The notes: generated by a model not told the origin, from the sequence alone. Counted from the first letter of the stretch, positions 1-12,497 are shown. The stretch: DNA of 64,000 bases from Bemisia tabaci (GCF_918797505.1 NC_092797.1:44986157-45050156), one strand, 5' to 3'. Made by a program: numbers and translations.

Positions 1-1540
1 TGGCAAGTAGGTAAATCCGGCCCTGATGTCAGTTATAAACACAAAAAAACACGAAAAATTAGGCCGAAACTGTAAGAAACGACAGCGTTTTAAAATACCC
101 CTTTGTCAGTTACAAATAAAGCACCTTTAATTTTGCCCCACTTTAGTGGGTGCCGTTCCCGCGTCGCATTTATTTGATTTTCCGTGTCTTTTTTTGACAT
201 CATGGTTGCCATATGCATCAGTCGGATTTTCCGAGTTGGTGTGACCATAATGATCCCAATGCAATGAATGGATCTCAATTTTCTGTCGCATTGCGAATTA
301 TTGTGATCCATCCTTTCTAGTTTAATTGAATATTAAAATAACCTAACAAACGATTGAATGGATCATCAGGCAATGTACAAATTTAAGCATTCTTATACAT
401 GTGTCCTCTTTAAATTCCACCTAGAATAGGATTTGCGCAACGTAAATAATTGATACCTTTTTTTCAGCATTGGTCAAGAAAAGTATGAAACTCCCGCTCA
501 CGAGAAAAGCTATAGAGTCTGTTTGAATCAAATAGCGCAATTCCGCGGTTTTTGCAAACTTCTCTATTGATTACTGTCCAGTGCTTTTTTCCCACCCTGT
601 GTTGTTCAGAGTGTAAACAACTTATAATAGCTGCTTATAATTAGCCAAAGCGCCAACACGGTAAAAAATGGATTGCTGATTCGACAATTAAATTGTTATC
701 TAACCGTCATGTTTCAAGTGTACATTTTACAATAGTGAAAAGCTAATTTAATCACGGGGGGTTAAATTAATATTTTTTACTGTAAAATCTATATCGAAAC
801 ATGGCGGAAACTTTTTTAAAGTACAAAATTGTTAAATACGCAATATCCTTTTTTCCGGTGAATAAGATTGAAATTGTCATGTTTTCCTACCGCAGACAGT
901 AGTAACGCTTCGTGTACGATTGAACTCGATTAGATTATTGTTTGTCTTTTGCATGAATGGGAAGCTTTTGAATTAAATCATGGAAAAAAGTTCGTATCTT
1001 TGTTAGGAGTTTCTCTCAGTAATTTCCGCTTTACAAATCGTGGTGTAGAGTTGATGGAAACAACATACACCATGATGCTCAAATTTGCACGTCGTCTAAT
1101 GGCACATTGCAGTTGTCCCGGTGGTGAATTTGTTGGTTGGGTCCATTTCCGTCTAAACCCGACAACAAAGTTTGCAAATTCATTCGAGGAGGGGAGAAGG
1201 TGAAGGGGTGAGGGACAGGGCAGGAGGTATCGTTTCACCGGTGAGCCGAGACAAGTTGCGAATGGAGTATCTATGTTAAATAGGAGAACAAATAACGGAG
1301 CGGTCCCCCATCATCCTGTCAGCTGTTGTCGCGCGACAATCCCTTTAGCCAAACAACATTCGTGGGTCAAGTTTTCTGGGTCAGCGTTGCAGTGCAATTC
1401 AAGCCGATTTTTGCAGCAACCTCCCTCTCAGAGGACAAAATATGCAGCGCATCTTCCTCCTCAATAAATTCAGTTGACAACCGACGCTTTGAAACACAAT
1501 TCAAATCGGAATGGCTACACAGTTAAAAATTTCCGTGTTT
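1..1540. other. no gene recognised
   Basis: AT-rich DNA without convincing exons. Frames of about 85 codons at 949-1203 (+) and 978-1238 (-) overlap on opposite strands. Neither shows a domain or splice context. Confidence 0.4.
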
Positions 1541-1718
1541 GATGTTACTCTGAGGTGTTACTTGTGTACTCTGATATGTTACCTTGTGTTACTCTGATGT
1601 GTTACTTTGTGTTATTCAGATATGTTGTTACTTTGTGTTACTTTGAAATGTTACTTTGTGTTACTCTGATGTGTTCCTTTGTGTTACTCTGATATGTCAC
1701 TTTGTATTACTTTGTTTT
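1541..1718 (+). repeat. minisatellite, 'gtgttactctgatat' type units
   Basis: About eight imperfect units of roughly 20-23 bp carry the core 'ttgtgttactctgatatg'. The units vary at a few positions. Confidence 0.85.
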
Positions 1719-3817
1719 GTGTCTTATCAATTCAAAGGACTTGGTTGCTCAACACAACTTTGTGTTGGACCGACTTAAACCGTCGACATATCGGATCATG
1801 AGGGAAGTGTCCCCAAAGAAAATTTAAGGAAAATGAAGTTCATTCACAAATTTGTTTTAACGGGAAAAAATTTTCTTGGCTAAACTAATTATTTTTTTAA
1901 GCCCATACAATTATCTTGAAATCAAATATTTTTTTGTTATCTAATAAAGAAATTTCTTTTAACTATTCTTTTCTGTGTGGTTTTTTTTCGGGTTCTCCGA
2001 TTAAAGACGGGTTTTAACGGTTGTCTAGTACCTGTCCCGGTCCTCATAGCGATTTAGCACAAAAGCAAATGTTTTTTTAGATGAGATGTCACAAACCCGT
2101 TCACTCTGTTGACTGAGGGACCAACGGCAAATAGAAACTGATTTGGTAGAAAAACAGTGGACTTGATACTTCGCAAGCAAACTTTGAACTTAGGATTGAT
2201 CCCCTTTCAACTTTGAAGTGACCCCTTCAACTTCACAAAAACGTCCCCTCGCCCGATCCTTTCGCCGGGATCATCCCGGTTCAGAAGTTGCAAATTAGTT
2301 CGTGCCCAAAGTGAGCGAGTGGACTGCAAAATCAATGAACAACGACTTAAAAACGCTTCTCTTTAACTCATTTTCCCTTTCACCCCGGGTTGCCTTTCGG
2401 TGAAAACAACGATTGATTTGTCTGAAATCAGCTCAATACAGAGATTTTGTTTTTCCAAAATTCAATGCGGTATCATCTCATTGGAGACAAAAACATTGAA
2501 GCAATATTATGTAAAAATTTACACAAAGTTACGCCCAACGTTACAAAGGTACGGTGAGGCTGGTTTTTGATCCCAGTCCTTGATAAAATATTCTTAGGCG
2601 TATTAATAATCTCCAGACTCAATGAAAACACTTTTTCGTATAGCATAGAGTTATAGGATGAATTTGATGAGGATGCAACAAGTCCTACCTATCCTGTTTA
2701 TATATAAATGAATATGAATTCAAACGGAACTTCATTTCTAACCGGTGACCGCTATTTAGTAACTGCAATTCGGCTTGGTCTTATTTTTTTTACCCCGGAT
2801 TAAAGAGCAGAGTGTTTGATCCGTCCTACCCTACGTATGCCGGAATGCCGGATAAACACTCTCTGAGACAAAAATGACGCGTAAAGGACTAACAACAACA
2901 CCCAAGAGGATTGATACTCAGTTTTATTGAGTGACACGTGCTTTTTTAAGGGAGACAATGGAAGTTGTTTATTCTGTCCAATTTATAGATGATTTAATCA
3001 AAACTCGCATCAAATATCAAGTAACGATCGTTTGCAGTATTTGGCACAATACGCTAATACGGACAAATTAAATCTATAAAAAGAGAGTCACCTTTATACC
3101 GTGCATTACATTTATTTTAGTTCTTGTACATACGCTTGAGGCTTTTCGAGATTACCCCATCTTCAAGAGCACTACTTAAGACAAATTAAACGTTCAACTC
3201 TCGTTCATGTATTCATTTATTTAATTTTAAAGGAAATTTATGATGGATGTAGCTTCGGAAAGAGCTTTTCTCATCAAGTTATCACTCCAGTTTATGGTTA
3301 AAGTTTTTTCAAAAGTCCGCTTAAAGTCAATTCTCTCCTCTGACAAATCTTTCAACTTGTCCGAATTATTTGTTTGAACAACCAGATCATTTTATAACTT
3401 ATTCTTGTTTTAGAAAACCTGAACTTTCTCGAGGTCACCAAAAGACTCCTATAAACTATTTTTCCATTATATCTTAATTATTTCAAATTATTTTTGCTCA
3501 CAGAAACGTTTTTCTCAAGGAAATGTTTTTGTTTCCAACTAAAAAAATACTCACCATAAGTTCTTAAGTTACGGCAATTTCCCCCCCCCTTTTTTTTTTT
3601 TTAAACAAAAAAAAATTGTTTAACCATTTTTCTCAGACTATGTACAGGCGGAACTCATGTCCCTCTTGAATGCTTGCATAAGCTTTGCGGGAGCTCAAAG
3701 TTCAGGCCTCGTAGACACAGCGATCCAATTTTGTGGGGACACTTTTTACAGCCGCACTAAATGGCAATAAAATTTTTCCGACGGCTCTCAATCCCTCCCC
3801 TTCAATTCCTATCTTGA
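1719..3817. other. no gene recognised
   Basis: AT-rich sequence with no supported exon or clear repeat structure. A run of C8 followed by T14 lies at about 3581-3602. Confidence 0.4.
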
Positions 3818-4022
3818 ACTCCCATACGCCTAGAATCTCGAATGTATCGATCGATACATATCGTCGCTAGGATAGGGCTTTATTGATCGAGGTGGCTCGA
3901 TAACGTTTCATCGACCGAGAGTCTAACGTTCATACTCCTAGAATCTCGAATTTATCGATCGACACATATCGTTGCTGAGATAGGGCTCTATCGATTTAGG
4001 TCGATTCAACAATCGACCTGAG
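3818..4022 (+). repeat. tandem duplication, about 100-bp unit, two copies
   Basis: Both copies share 'cctagaatctcgaat' and 'tatcgatcga', then 'catatcgt.gct' and 'atagggct.tatcgat'. The copies begin near 3826 and 3935. A diverged inverted relative (atagccctatctta..) is seen near 55.36 kb. Confidence 0.8.
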
Positions 4023-4998
4023 GAGTCGTTGAGACCTTGGAAAAATGGACAATAAAATACGTAATCACGCGGGCTTTGACGAGCGGCCACTGAGGGCCTC
4101 TGAGATGGTTCGGAGTCACAATTTTGAAAACATGTTTCATTTCGCGCAGTAAAACCGAGATAAAACGCAACAAAATAAAGTAGGTGAAACGCGGGGTCGC
4201 GTTGTTGCGAATCTCTAGCCGGCCGTCTTGGGATTGGAAATTTTACGTGTCGATGGGTTTATTATGTGCCGAGCGTGGGGAGAATGGCCAAGAGCTCATA
4301 AAATAAACGCAACTATTGTTAGTTTGCCACTTAGTAGCGACCTTTAGTAAATAATAAGTGTGATCAAGTTTGAAGATTTACCGCGTGGGTATTTTTCTTG
4401 CGTTATTTTGGAGAATTTTCATGCACTCGGTCTATTGACCCTTTTCATCATGGGGAAAATAGAGGCCCGATGATGTAGTCCAAAAATGATTCAAACTTTT
4501 AACTCGACTCAAGTATCAGTGATTACCAAGTCTTAGCCGCACTAAATGAAGGATATCTTGAATTCAATGAGTCAATACTTACGTTAAAGTTTCGTTTATC
4601 GACTTGCCACAAATCATCGTCACTAGATTGAGCAAAATTTTTGCTTCTCACACCTGCAACAAAATAAGTGATTTTTGTAATATTTCTCAGTGAAAAATCA
4701 TACATTTTCATAAAATTCTAAGTTTGGGAACCCGCGTACTTAATTTTCTCTCGGGAATTCAGCGTCTTTTTTTCGGAATGCCCGTGAATAATATTCCCGC
4801 CAAAAAAATGATTCACAAGTGGACGGATTTAACTAAAATCAGCCAAATTGCATTCACGTAACCTAATTTCTCCTCTCTGTTAGCAGATCATTATGTAAAA
4901 CTGTCAAGCTATGAAGTTGCCTTGTTTCTCCTCGAAGAAATGAAAAAGAGTCGGACATTTTGTAACACCGCAATGAATATACCCGGTTTCTATATTAA
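4023..4998. other. no gene recognised
   Basis: No supported exon or repeat. A 62-codon minus-strand frame at 4523-4711 has no recognisable domain. Confidence 0.35.
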
Positions 4999-5067
4999 CG
5001 TGCTAAGGAAGAACGCCGTATGACTATTCGAGTGTTTAAAACTTTCCGCGGATAAAACATGATAACA

Positions 5068-5476
5068 GATGTTCCGGATTATTGTTTTGCATAGTTCATT
5101 TTCTTTTAATATATTCCGTACCACCAGTTTATTTTTAATCCTCGTTTAAAAACCACCCATTTGCTAAATACAATTCTAGCTGAAGCGCACTTCAGCTATG
5201 GATTCACCACTCCAAAAGTTTCAAAGGAAATCGACAAGCCCAGCGTGCGTGGAAGCTATTTCCATTTTAATCTTCCGTCACATTTTTACGGCGCAATGAT
5301 ACAACTATTTGAACTCTCCGGAATGCGTGAGGTATCACGCCGCAATTGAAGGCGTTTTCAAAACAGCCAGGTTCCGATACCCGGATTATCGTTTTGCATA
5401 CTTCATTTTCTTTTGATATATTCCGTACCACCAGTTTATTTTTAATCCTCGTTTAAAAACCACCCATTTGCTAAGC
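5068..5476 (+). repeat. direct repeat of about 100 bp, copies at 5068-5166 and 5378-5476
   Basis: The two copies share 'tattccgtaccaccagttta' and the adjoining 'ttaatcctcgtttaaaaacc', with very few mismatches, so the duplication is fairly recent. They are separated by about 210 bp. Confidence 0.85.
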
Positions 5477-6090
5477 TGAATCGAGCACTTTTATCTTAAA
5501 TTTTTCTGTATAATTTGGATCACACGCAAAAAAAAGTTGGTGCTGACTACAAAACACTGTTCCAGGGCTCATGCTCTTTTTTTATACTTTTATTCAGACT
5601 GTTTTTATAGATCGTTTTCGATACATCAAATAGGTGAGATTGTATCGATATTGATTGGTTCATCATTAAAACATAGCCTCAAAAGTCAATCGCGTAATCT
5701 GAGGAAACGGGGTTTCTCTGATAGAGTTTTGAGTCTTATGAGTACTAAATGGCATTGGAAGGTGAAACAGTTACGAATTTTCTCATTTTCAGCTTTTCCG
5801 ACATCTTTGGGTGCGTTGCTAACGTAATCCTTGGAACACCAATACAAATAAGACAAACGGAAACGAACCTAAAATGGTAATAGAGCAAGGGAACGGACGA
5901 GCGTTGATGACGGCGCAGAGATACAACTATTCGTGCTCGATGGATGTCCGTGTTGCGTCTTCAAAATTGAAGGCGCTATGGCGCGAGGCGTTAACTCTCA
6001 TAATGCACCGCTCTATATTGACGAGCCCAGCGTGCATGAAAGCTATTTCCATTTTAATCTTCCGTCACATTCCTAAGGCGCAATATCGTT
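5236..6090 (+). repeat. direct repeat of about 63 bp, copies at 5236-5298 and 6022-6088
   Basis: Both copies carry 'agcccagcgtgc.tg.aagc' followed by 'tatttccattttaatcttcc' and 'gtcacat'. Together with the 100-bp repeat they suggest this segment was built by repeated local duplication. Confidence 0.8.
5835..6025 (-). mobile_element. family B fragment
   Basis: This is the reverse complement of the B units at 23.1 and 60.0 kb. It shows the shared block 'gatgacggcgcagagataca', then a 'tcgtgctcgatggatgtccgt' like region and 'ttgaaggcgc'. Confidence 0.75.
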
Positions 6091-6270
6091 TTGACAAAAT
6101 TCGTGAGTACTTTTCCTTAAAATTTTGAGATTCAGATTAAATTGCGAACAAAGTAGCCTGGAAAATTCAAAGAAAAATATATACAACCCTCCCAATAAAT
6201 TTGCATTTTATCAGATGAAATTCGGCAACGCGTGGAGGTTCATACGGCGTTTTTCCTTAGCGCGGTAGTG

Positions 6271-6720
6271 TAACCATCCATCTGGTCCCTTGCCCGTGAA
6301 CCGTCGTCGTAGCACACAAGAAAAATCCGAGTCCCTTTATTTGATACCCCCTGTGCGGCGAGACACCGGGTTCGGGAGGAGCCCCCCCTCCACTTCCCGC
6401 AACTACCCTCATCGAAGTAGCGATTGTTTTCATTGCTGTAATGGGTCCAGGAAAAAGTTTTGATTCGGGTGCTGTGAGCAAATAATCAGCGGCAGTCGGG
6501 ACGCTCCGGCGTGAAGCTCCCTGTTGGAGGGACAGGATACGGGACACGGGAGGAAGGATAATGATGAATAATTATCCGTCGCCGACGCCGAAGTCGGAAA
6601 ATGAGGGGGGCGCGCATCGCCCCCCCCCCCCCCCCGCGCTCCGTTGCGATTTATCGAGGGATGATGCCGGGGGAAAATGCAACGCCATGATAAAAGTTGG
6701 AAAAACACGCAACTTCACCC
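6271..6720. repeat. GC-rich segment with a 16-base C run (6620-6635)
   Basis: A local GC island sits in AT-rich surroundings. Overlapping frames on both strands exist only because stop codons are rare in GC-rich DNA. Confidence 0.5.
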
Positions 6721-6978
6721 GCGACATCGCGTATTTTCTCTCCTCCCCTGATTTTACTAGGTCGGTGCTTTTCGTCGATACTAAATTTTGATTTTTTTAC
6801 TTATTAAGGATTGTTAATTCCCCTCTCTGCTAGTTAATTTCTCCCCCCCCCATCCCCATGTCTTTCTCATAATAGTGGCGTCAACCACCCGCTGCGGAAT
6901 TCATTCGGGCATTGTCGTGTATTTCTCGCGGATTTCGGCTAGAGCATCCCTATAGGCACATTAAAGCCGTTGAGTCTC

Positions 6979-7369
6979 AGGCCTTGTCCACTCGAGCGCG
7001 GTTCGCGGAACTTATTTCGAGGAACTTGTTTCCGGAACAAGTTTTTAGCCGAGCTAAAACTTATTCCTCTAAAACCCGGAACTTCTACTTATGTTTCTTC
7101 TGATGTGAAATTGCTTGTTTTTGTTTTTTACGTCCTTTACATATCTTGACATTTATTTTTGTCACTTTGGCGGCCGTAATAATCTATTGTTTTGCAATAA
7201 TTGTATAGTTTTATTGAAGTTCCGGTTCCAGTTCGGGCGAACTCGTGTGGACAGCATGCCTCGTTTCAAGGAATAAGTTCCGGGAACTGAGCAGTTCGAG
7301 GAATAAGTTCCGGGAACTGAGCAGTTCGAGGAATAAGTTCCGCGAACTGCGCTCGTGTGGACAGGGCCT
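6979..7369. mobile_element. inverted-repeat element with internal 30-bp tandem repeat
   Basis: Near-perfect 35-bp terminal inverted repeats lie at 6979-7013 and 7335-7369, starting 'aggcc.tgtccac.cgagcg'. Inside the right end are three units of 30 bp (7265-7350) of the type 'aggaataagttccgggaact'. There is no coding capacity. Confidence 0.75.
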
Positions 7370-7584
7370 CATAGGATAATAAAAGAAATGGCGGTGACCA
7401 CCCGCCATAATTGCAATAATGCCCGATAGTGCGTAATAAAAATGCAATATTAATTCTATGTTATTTATAAACTAAAATATATGAGAATTTACGCGATTTA
7501 CATAATTATTTTCATAATAAATTAAATACCAACAAGCTTTATAGTAGATGAGAAAAAAACACAAAAAAATTACCCGAACTGTAT

Positions 7585-7775
7585 GGAATAAGATGGAGAG
7601 CTGGTGCTGAGTCCACACCATTTCGCGGCGAACAAAGCCAAGAAATTCCAGTAATTATTCGAAGAAAAAAGAGCAAAACATTTTTTTAAAACAGTGATTG
7701 AATAATTTTTGGAATTTTTTGGCTTTGTTTCCTCCGCGAAATGATGATGACCCAGCTCAATTTCTCCACCCTGTT
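7585..7775. mobile_element. family W foldback
   Basis: Inverted arms of about 75 bp share 'atttcgcgg', then 'aacaaagccaa.aaattcca' and 'taattatt'. The ends read ggtggaga / tctccacc. No other copy is seen in the window. Confidence 0.7.
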
Positions 7776-8981
7776 ATTTATAATAGATGTATGACTTTCA
7801 AAAGTTCGTGAAACCAAAAGTAGCAGGCAAGATAAGAACAATATCTTCGAATGACTTATGTCTACATTCAGCGAAGAGGTACAAACTGATGTTCGCTTGA
7901 GAGCCGGAGGGTGTAAGAAGGCGGTTTTTATAAAATGATCTGCAATTTTCCCTCTGGCGAAACGTCTCTCAGAGATAGTCGAGGTAAAAACGTGATTGAA
8001 ATACGATCATAAAATTATATTTTCCTACGCGTGGTTCCCAACTCAGGGTCGCATTCTTATATCAGAGACGTTCGAATTTCCCAAGACTTTCGAAACAGGT
8101 GGGGTAGGGACAACAGTAGTTCAGATTTGTAATAAATTATTGGGATTCAGATATATCTCAAGCAGTTTTTCTTCACTGAGTATACCCGTGCAAAGAGTTT
8201 AGACATAGTCCCGATCCCTTTACACATCCTTTCCTTTTTTCTTTCTTCCTAAACAATGATCATTATTTAAAATGAAAACAAGGGAAATGAGATTACGACA
8301 AAAATATGTCTATTCAATTGACCCTGACGTTTTGCCATGAAGTTATGTCAGGTCAAATTCAGAGCAATTTAAAGGCAAATTTTTACTGCAGTCCATCCTC
8401 GAAGGAAAAGAAGACCAAGAAGACGAAGAAGAAGAAGAAGAAGAAGAAGAAGAAGAAAAAGTAGAAGGGAAAAAACAATCCGCGGAAATTTTAACACATT
8501 CCGATCTCCGCGAAGTCCAGACTCTCATGCAGCAAAACGATTCTATTGATGAACGAACCAACCCAAGTTTCTGCATGTAAGATTACCTTCAAAATGAACA
8601 TTCGAGTCAGCGTTGGGTTGAGTAGATCAGGGCGCTGAATATGAAGTCTCTATCCTCAGGTCTACACAATGCTGAGTTTCTCAAATTTCAGCAAAACTAC
8701 GTCCATCAGAATCTTGCTAAAATCTCTCATCACGTCAACTCCGGACAGAAGCTCCTAACTGCAAACGTTGCAACATTTTCAACCGTAAATTCAATTTAGT
8801 TCAGAAAACTGTTTCATTGCTCTGACTGATAGCTCTTTGATTTTTCCCCGATCACACGCAAAATCCTGCAAAATTTCGGACAGAAATTGCCTGTTTGTAT
8901 TTTTGTAAAAAATCGAACTATCCGAGTCAATCACAGAAGCATGGAGTGGAGTTAACGTTCTTTCGTCTGGAGGATGTCAAT
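7776..8981. other. no gene recognised; contains a GAA tract
   Basis: No supported exons. The only marked structure is the microsatellite listed next. Confidence 0.35.
8401..8466 (+). repeat. (GAA)n microsatellite
   Basis: About a dozen GAA units follow GAAGACCAAGAAGAC-like imperfect repeats. The opposite strand translates as a poly-Ser run, which should not be read as protein evidence. Confidence 0.95.
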
Positions 8982-9121
8982 TTGGACTGCATATTGTAAT
9001 TTGGAACTATTAATTCTGGCTCTTCTGGAAAAACACTCATGTGCATAGAGAAACTAATGACACAAACGTTGTTTTTAAACCGGGCCGGAATTTATAGTTC
9101 CGAATTGCAAAATCAAGTCCG
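8982..9121. mobile_element. family I inverted-repeat element
   Basis: The arms read 'ttggactgcatattgtaatt' and its inverse. The centre holds 'aacgttg' and 'catgtgcatag'. It matches the copies at 24.40 and 12.78 kb. Confidence 0.75.
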
Positions 9122-9531
9122 TTAAAGCCCCCGTTCTTATCCCGGCAACACCGCTGGATATTCGCAACATCTCTAATACACCCCCGCGAGAAGAAAACGC
9201 GAACGAAGTTGTAAAAGTTCGCTCATCAGTGGTGGGAGGGGGGGGGGTTGGGATGCGCTCGCCTAGATTGAAACTTGGCTCCACGCTTGACAATTAATTA
9301 TGCGATGCAACTTTCCGAGTCGGATTTTAGGATTACCACCGGAGGCGAGTCCCGCTGAACCAAAAACCACGCAACTTCATCGGAAAACCTGTGTAGATAA
9401 GCGGTTCTTGCTAAGAACGACAGAAGGAGAGTGTGGACTTTATTCAGTCGCGGAGTCATGTGCGAGGGCCGCTGACTAATGGATGCGCTTGCATGTAGGG
9501 CTCGCTAAGCCGGAATAGGAGTCGCATAATG
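9122..9531. other. no gene recognised
   Basis: Moderately GC-rich sequence with an 11-base G run at about 9237-9247. No exon or repeat was supported. Confidence 0.3.
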
Positions 9532-9776
9532 CTGTCCTCGGAAAAACGCCGTATGAGCCACCAGGCGATGCCAAATCTCCTTCCACGAACCACGGATTTT
9601 CGGGAAAAATTGTAAATATTTTTTCTTCGAATTTTTTAGAGGATTTTGTTCGTAATTTGGTCTAGGGGGCTGAAAATTTCAAGGGAAAACATTCATAAAA
9701 GTTTTCTAAAATGAATATTTTCTGAGAGGCAATTTGGCAGCATTCGAATGCTAGTACGGCGTTTTTTCCTAGCACG
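9532..9776. mobile_element. family A element, full length
   Basis: The left end is ctgtcctcggaaaaacgccg and the right end is tacggcgttttttcctagca. The interior shows the usual AT-rich 'gaaaatttcaagg' and 'tgaatattt' blocks. Confidence 0.85.
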
Positions 9777-9989
9777 GATGCATCGAAGACGTAAAATCTG
9801 CCTGGGATTTTACGGTTTTATACGGATTTTGGAGGCTCGGCGTGTATGAGTCAATTTTGGGAAGCGTGAACATGGAAAATCGTGTTTACGTGTGCTGAAC
9901 AGTGATTGCTGAAGTCTTTTCACCCTTGCTGCCGTTTTATCAAAGATGCAAAGCAAAGCTAAGGGGCTTTGAAAACAAGGCGCATACTG

Positions 9990-10068
9990 CGAAACAGGGA
10001 GCGATCTCATTGGTTGGTGGTTGGTATGGGCTAAAGGGTAGTAGGCTAATTAAACTAAGTATCATCAG
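9990..10068. mobile_element. family F fragment
   Basis: The segment 'gcgatctcattggttggtgg' followed by 'gctaaaggg' and 'aattaaact' resembles one arm of the foldback at 20.23-20.50 kb. Confidence 0.45.
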
Positions 10069-10379
10069 CAACTCACGTCAGATTCCATATAATTAGTCCA
10101 TTTTGAGTCAATATATTAAAAAAGTCGGAAGTCCAATTTTTGAAAATCGTTTTTTTTTGCATCCTTGAAGCTCTTATTATGTGACATTCACATTCCTGTG
10201 CATCCGTCGATTCTGTTCAAAGAAGGGGACTACTTCGGGCAATCAGGTAAGGACAACAGAAGGGCTCAAAGAAGAAGAAAAAAGAGGATTGTGAAAAATG
10301 GACCTCTGCCTTTTTTATAAGTATGGCTTCAATCTTTTCTTTCAGTCAATGGCAATAACCCGTTTCAGCAAATAAGATC

Positions 10380-10767
10380 TAGAGGCGGATCAAGATATTT
10401 GGCAGCACTGGATATCGTTCATTTAAACCTATGTTAGATAATTGATTCTTGTCGGAGCTCCAGCCCCTCCGAAAAATTGATACATTTCCATACGCTCAAA
10501 TAGAGAAAAAACAATGTTGCACTGGAAAAAAAACACATTGGATCTAGAGTCCAGACTCTCGAAAACATTGACAAGAAAAAATACTCTTGATTCAATCAGA
10601 TTTTTGCCTAAATCAAAAGGAAATCCGCTCTAATTAAGTGGCTTGGTTCTTGATTTAAGCAAAAATCCGATTGAATCAAGAGTATTTTTTCTTGTCGATG
10701 TTTTTAAGAGTCTGGACTCTAGATCCGATGTGTTTTTTTCCCAGTGTGCTAATTTACTGGATCCGCC
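10380..10767. mobile_element. C-like foldback (AGAGGCGGATC ends) interrupted by a family D element
   Basis: The outer parts match the uninterrupted copy at 23.48-23.64 kb: 'gaggcggatc.ag', 'tttggca.cac', 'cattta..cctatgtt', and 'ggatccgcc' at the far end. The D element sits between 'aacaatgttg' and 'tgctaattt'. Confidence 0.75.
10520..10746. mobile_element. family D foldback, nested
   Basis: A 227-bp near-palindrome begins CACTGGAAAAAAAACACATT and ends TTTTTTTCCCAGTG. It is flanked by TG on both sides. Arms are about 100 bp with 'ggatctagagtccagactct' and 'gaaaaaatactcttgattca'. There is no coding potential. The ends and 2-bp flanks resemble Tc1/mariner-type MITEs. Confidence 0.85.
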
Positions 10768-11630
10768 AATGGTAGGATTGCTCCACCGTCTCATCGTCTT
10801 CTTTGTCTAGCATTTTGTATATCAATCTCAAAAATCTGCTCAGAGATATACATTTTTAAAAAATAACAAGGGCAGTATCTCTGGTTTCCTCGACGATATC
10901 CAAATATGCGACAAAGATACACAATCCGCGATGAAATCAACTCTCCCGAGCGTGAAAGAATTCTGGACTGAGTGGCGGCATTAAAGTCACATCGGTCGAG
11001 CGAGCGCCCCGCAGACTGACGATGAGCGCTGAAGCTTGAACTCTCGCAACTGAAATAACTCGCGTAACTAGCAAGAGTAAGCACGATTATCGGATCATTT
11101 ATTCAATACTTTATCGCACTTTAAGTCCAAGTTGTTTCCCCGGCGAGACGAGCGCGGACGGGGACTTTTCAGAACAATCGTAAGGAAGCGAGCGAATATA
11201 ATTTTTCCACTTTTCTTTTCCGTTCGTCTTCTCCTTCCGACTCCTTGACTCAGTGCCATCATCAAGAAAGTTCAAGATTTCTGAGAAATCCATGAATAGA
11301 ATTGATGGTGAAGCCGATACACCGCTTTTTTAATGGGGAAAAGACCTTATGAACGTATTTATGCTAAAATGAACTATAAGAGTGGGGTATACGTGCAACA
11401 TAATTCCTTTTAGCGTAAATTATGGGCTGAGTTTATCAGAAACCAATAGCTACATTTTCAAAAAAATTGAGTTAAAAACGTTTCTGAGTTCCACTAGTTG
11501 TTTATTTTTGTCTCCCAAAATCTGAAAGTCGAAAAAAAGGAATTAAATTGTGAAAAAAAGGGTTAAAGTTTATTTTCTACATTCAGTCTTATGCTGGAAT
11601 AAAACTTCAACCTCTTTTTCTCAGTTTCAA
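10768..11630. other. no gene recognised; small palindrome at about 11350-11425
   Basis: The segment from 'gaacgtatttatgctaaaat' to 'ttccttttagcgtaaattat' is a short imperfect palindrome resembling the arms of family G. Nothing else is supported here. Confidence 0.35.
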
Positions 11631-12497
11631 CTTAATGTGGGTCGGTTCCTTTCTGATGAACTCGGTCCAAATACGTCCTTATGAACAGTTGAAAGTTGCT
11701 AAACTTATCCTCATAAAATACACTGAAAAAAAGTGTAGTTTGAGCGACGCAGTGATGTGCGTATTGCAATCCCCAAAAGATTTTACGGTAGCAAAGACAG
11801 TAAATCGTGCATAAGTCATATAACAGTGGTTCAATTTTCATTTTAAATGGAATAGCAAAAATGATAAAATCCGTATGAAAGTCAATCAAGTTCCTTGTCT
11901 CAAATTTAAAGAGATTTTCCTTTGAAACACACAATATGACGACACTTACCAAGGGTTGTATCAGCAATTTTATTGGCTCAGTATTAAGTTTTAAGCACAG
12001 CATTAATTTAAAAACGGATGCTGCGGACATGGCTCACGGTTGGCGCCACAGGAAGCGATAACCATGGATGAATCTATCATTTTTTTTTCTTTTTTGTGAG
12101 TGTGTTTCATTTTCCCGGGTTATTTATATTTCATATTTTACTTTTGATTGCTGACGTTTGCGGACAGTGAGAGCATTGACCATTTGCTTTTGGCATTCAA
12201 ATCGTCTTTCGCAAACACTTAATCATGCCCTGGGGGAGGAAGGAAAAGATCATTTCACATTCAAATTCAACCTCTTATTCAAGTGGTTGCGTTTCCTTGA
12301 TTCTGAATCGCGCACTGTTGTACGATGTACGTTCGTCGAAAATACCTTAAATTTCAACACTACAAAACGGAAACAAAAACTATTTGCTTTTCCGGGAGAT
12401 TTATCGGATAATTGTAAAGAAGCAACATTTTTACCACACTGTAATCGCGCTGGTTCCTTTTTGCTGAATGCGATCCATATGTACTGAATTTCTATTA
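11631..12497. other. no gene recognised; end fragment of family N near 11631-11672
   Basis: The string 'cggttcctttctgatgaact' then 'cggtcc' matches the right end of N elements. The 132-codon minus-strand frame over this region (11632-12030) starts in repeat sequence and shows no domain. Confidence 0.35.

Larger units (their letters stand above)
4999..6270. mobile_element. possible larger element bounded by inverted family A ends
   Basis: A left A end (cgtgctaaggaagaacgccg) starts at 4999. A right A end in inverse orientation (tacggcgtttttccttagcg) finishes at 6270. Ordinary A copies are about 250 bp; this one would be 1,272 bp and non-coding. Alternatively these are two truncated A copies around unrelated insertions. 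Internal parts are described separately. Confidence 0.4.

Noticed and set aside
1541..1718. CRISPR-like array from regularly repeated words
   Set aside because: Units are contiguous and diverged without spacers; it is a eukaryotic minisatellite.
8401..8466. Poly-Ser protein segment on the minus strand
   Set aside because: It is simply the translation of a GAA microsatellite.
11632..12030. 132-codon minus-strand frame rich in hydrophobic residues
   Set aside because: One end is family N sequence, no domain was recognised, and composition matches AT-rich random translation.
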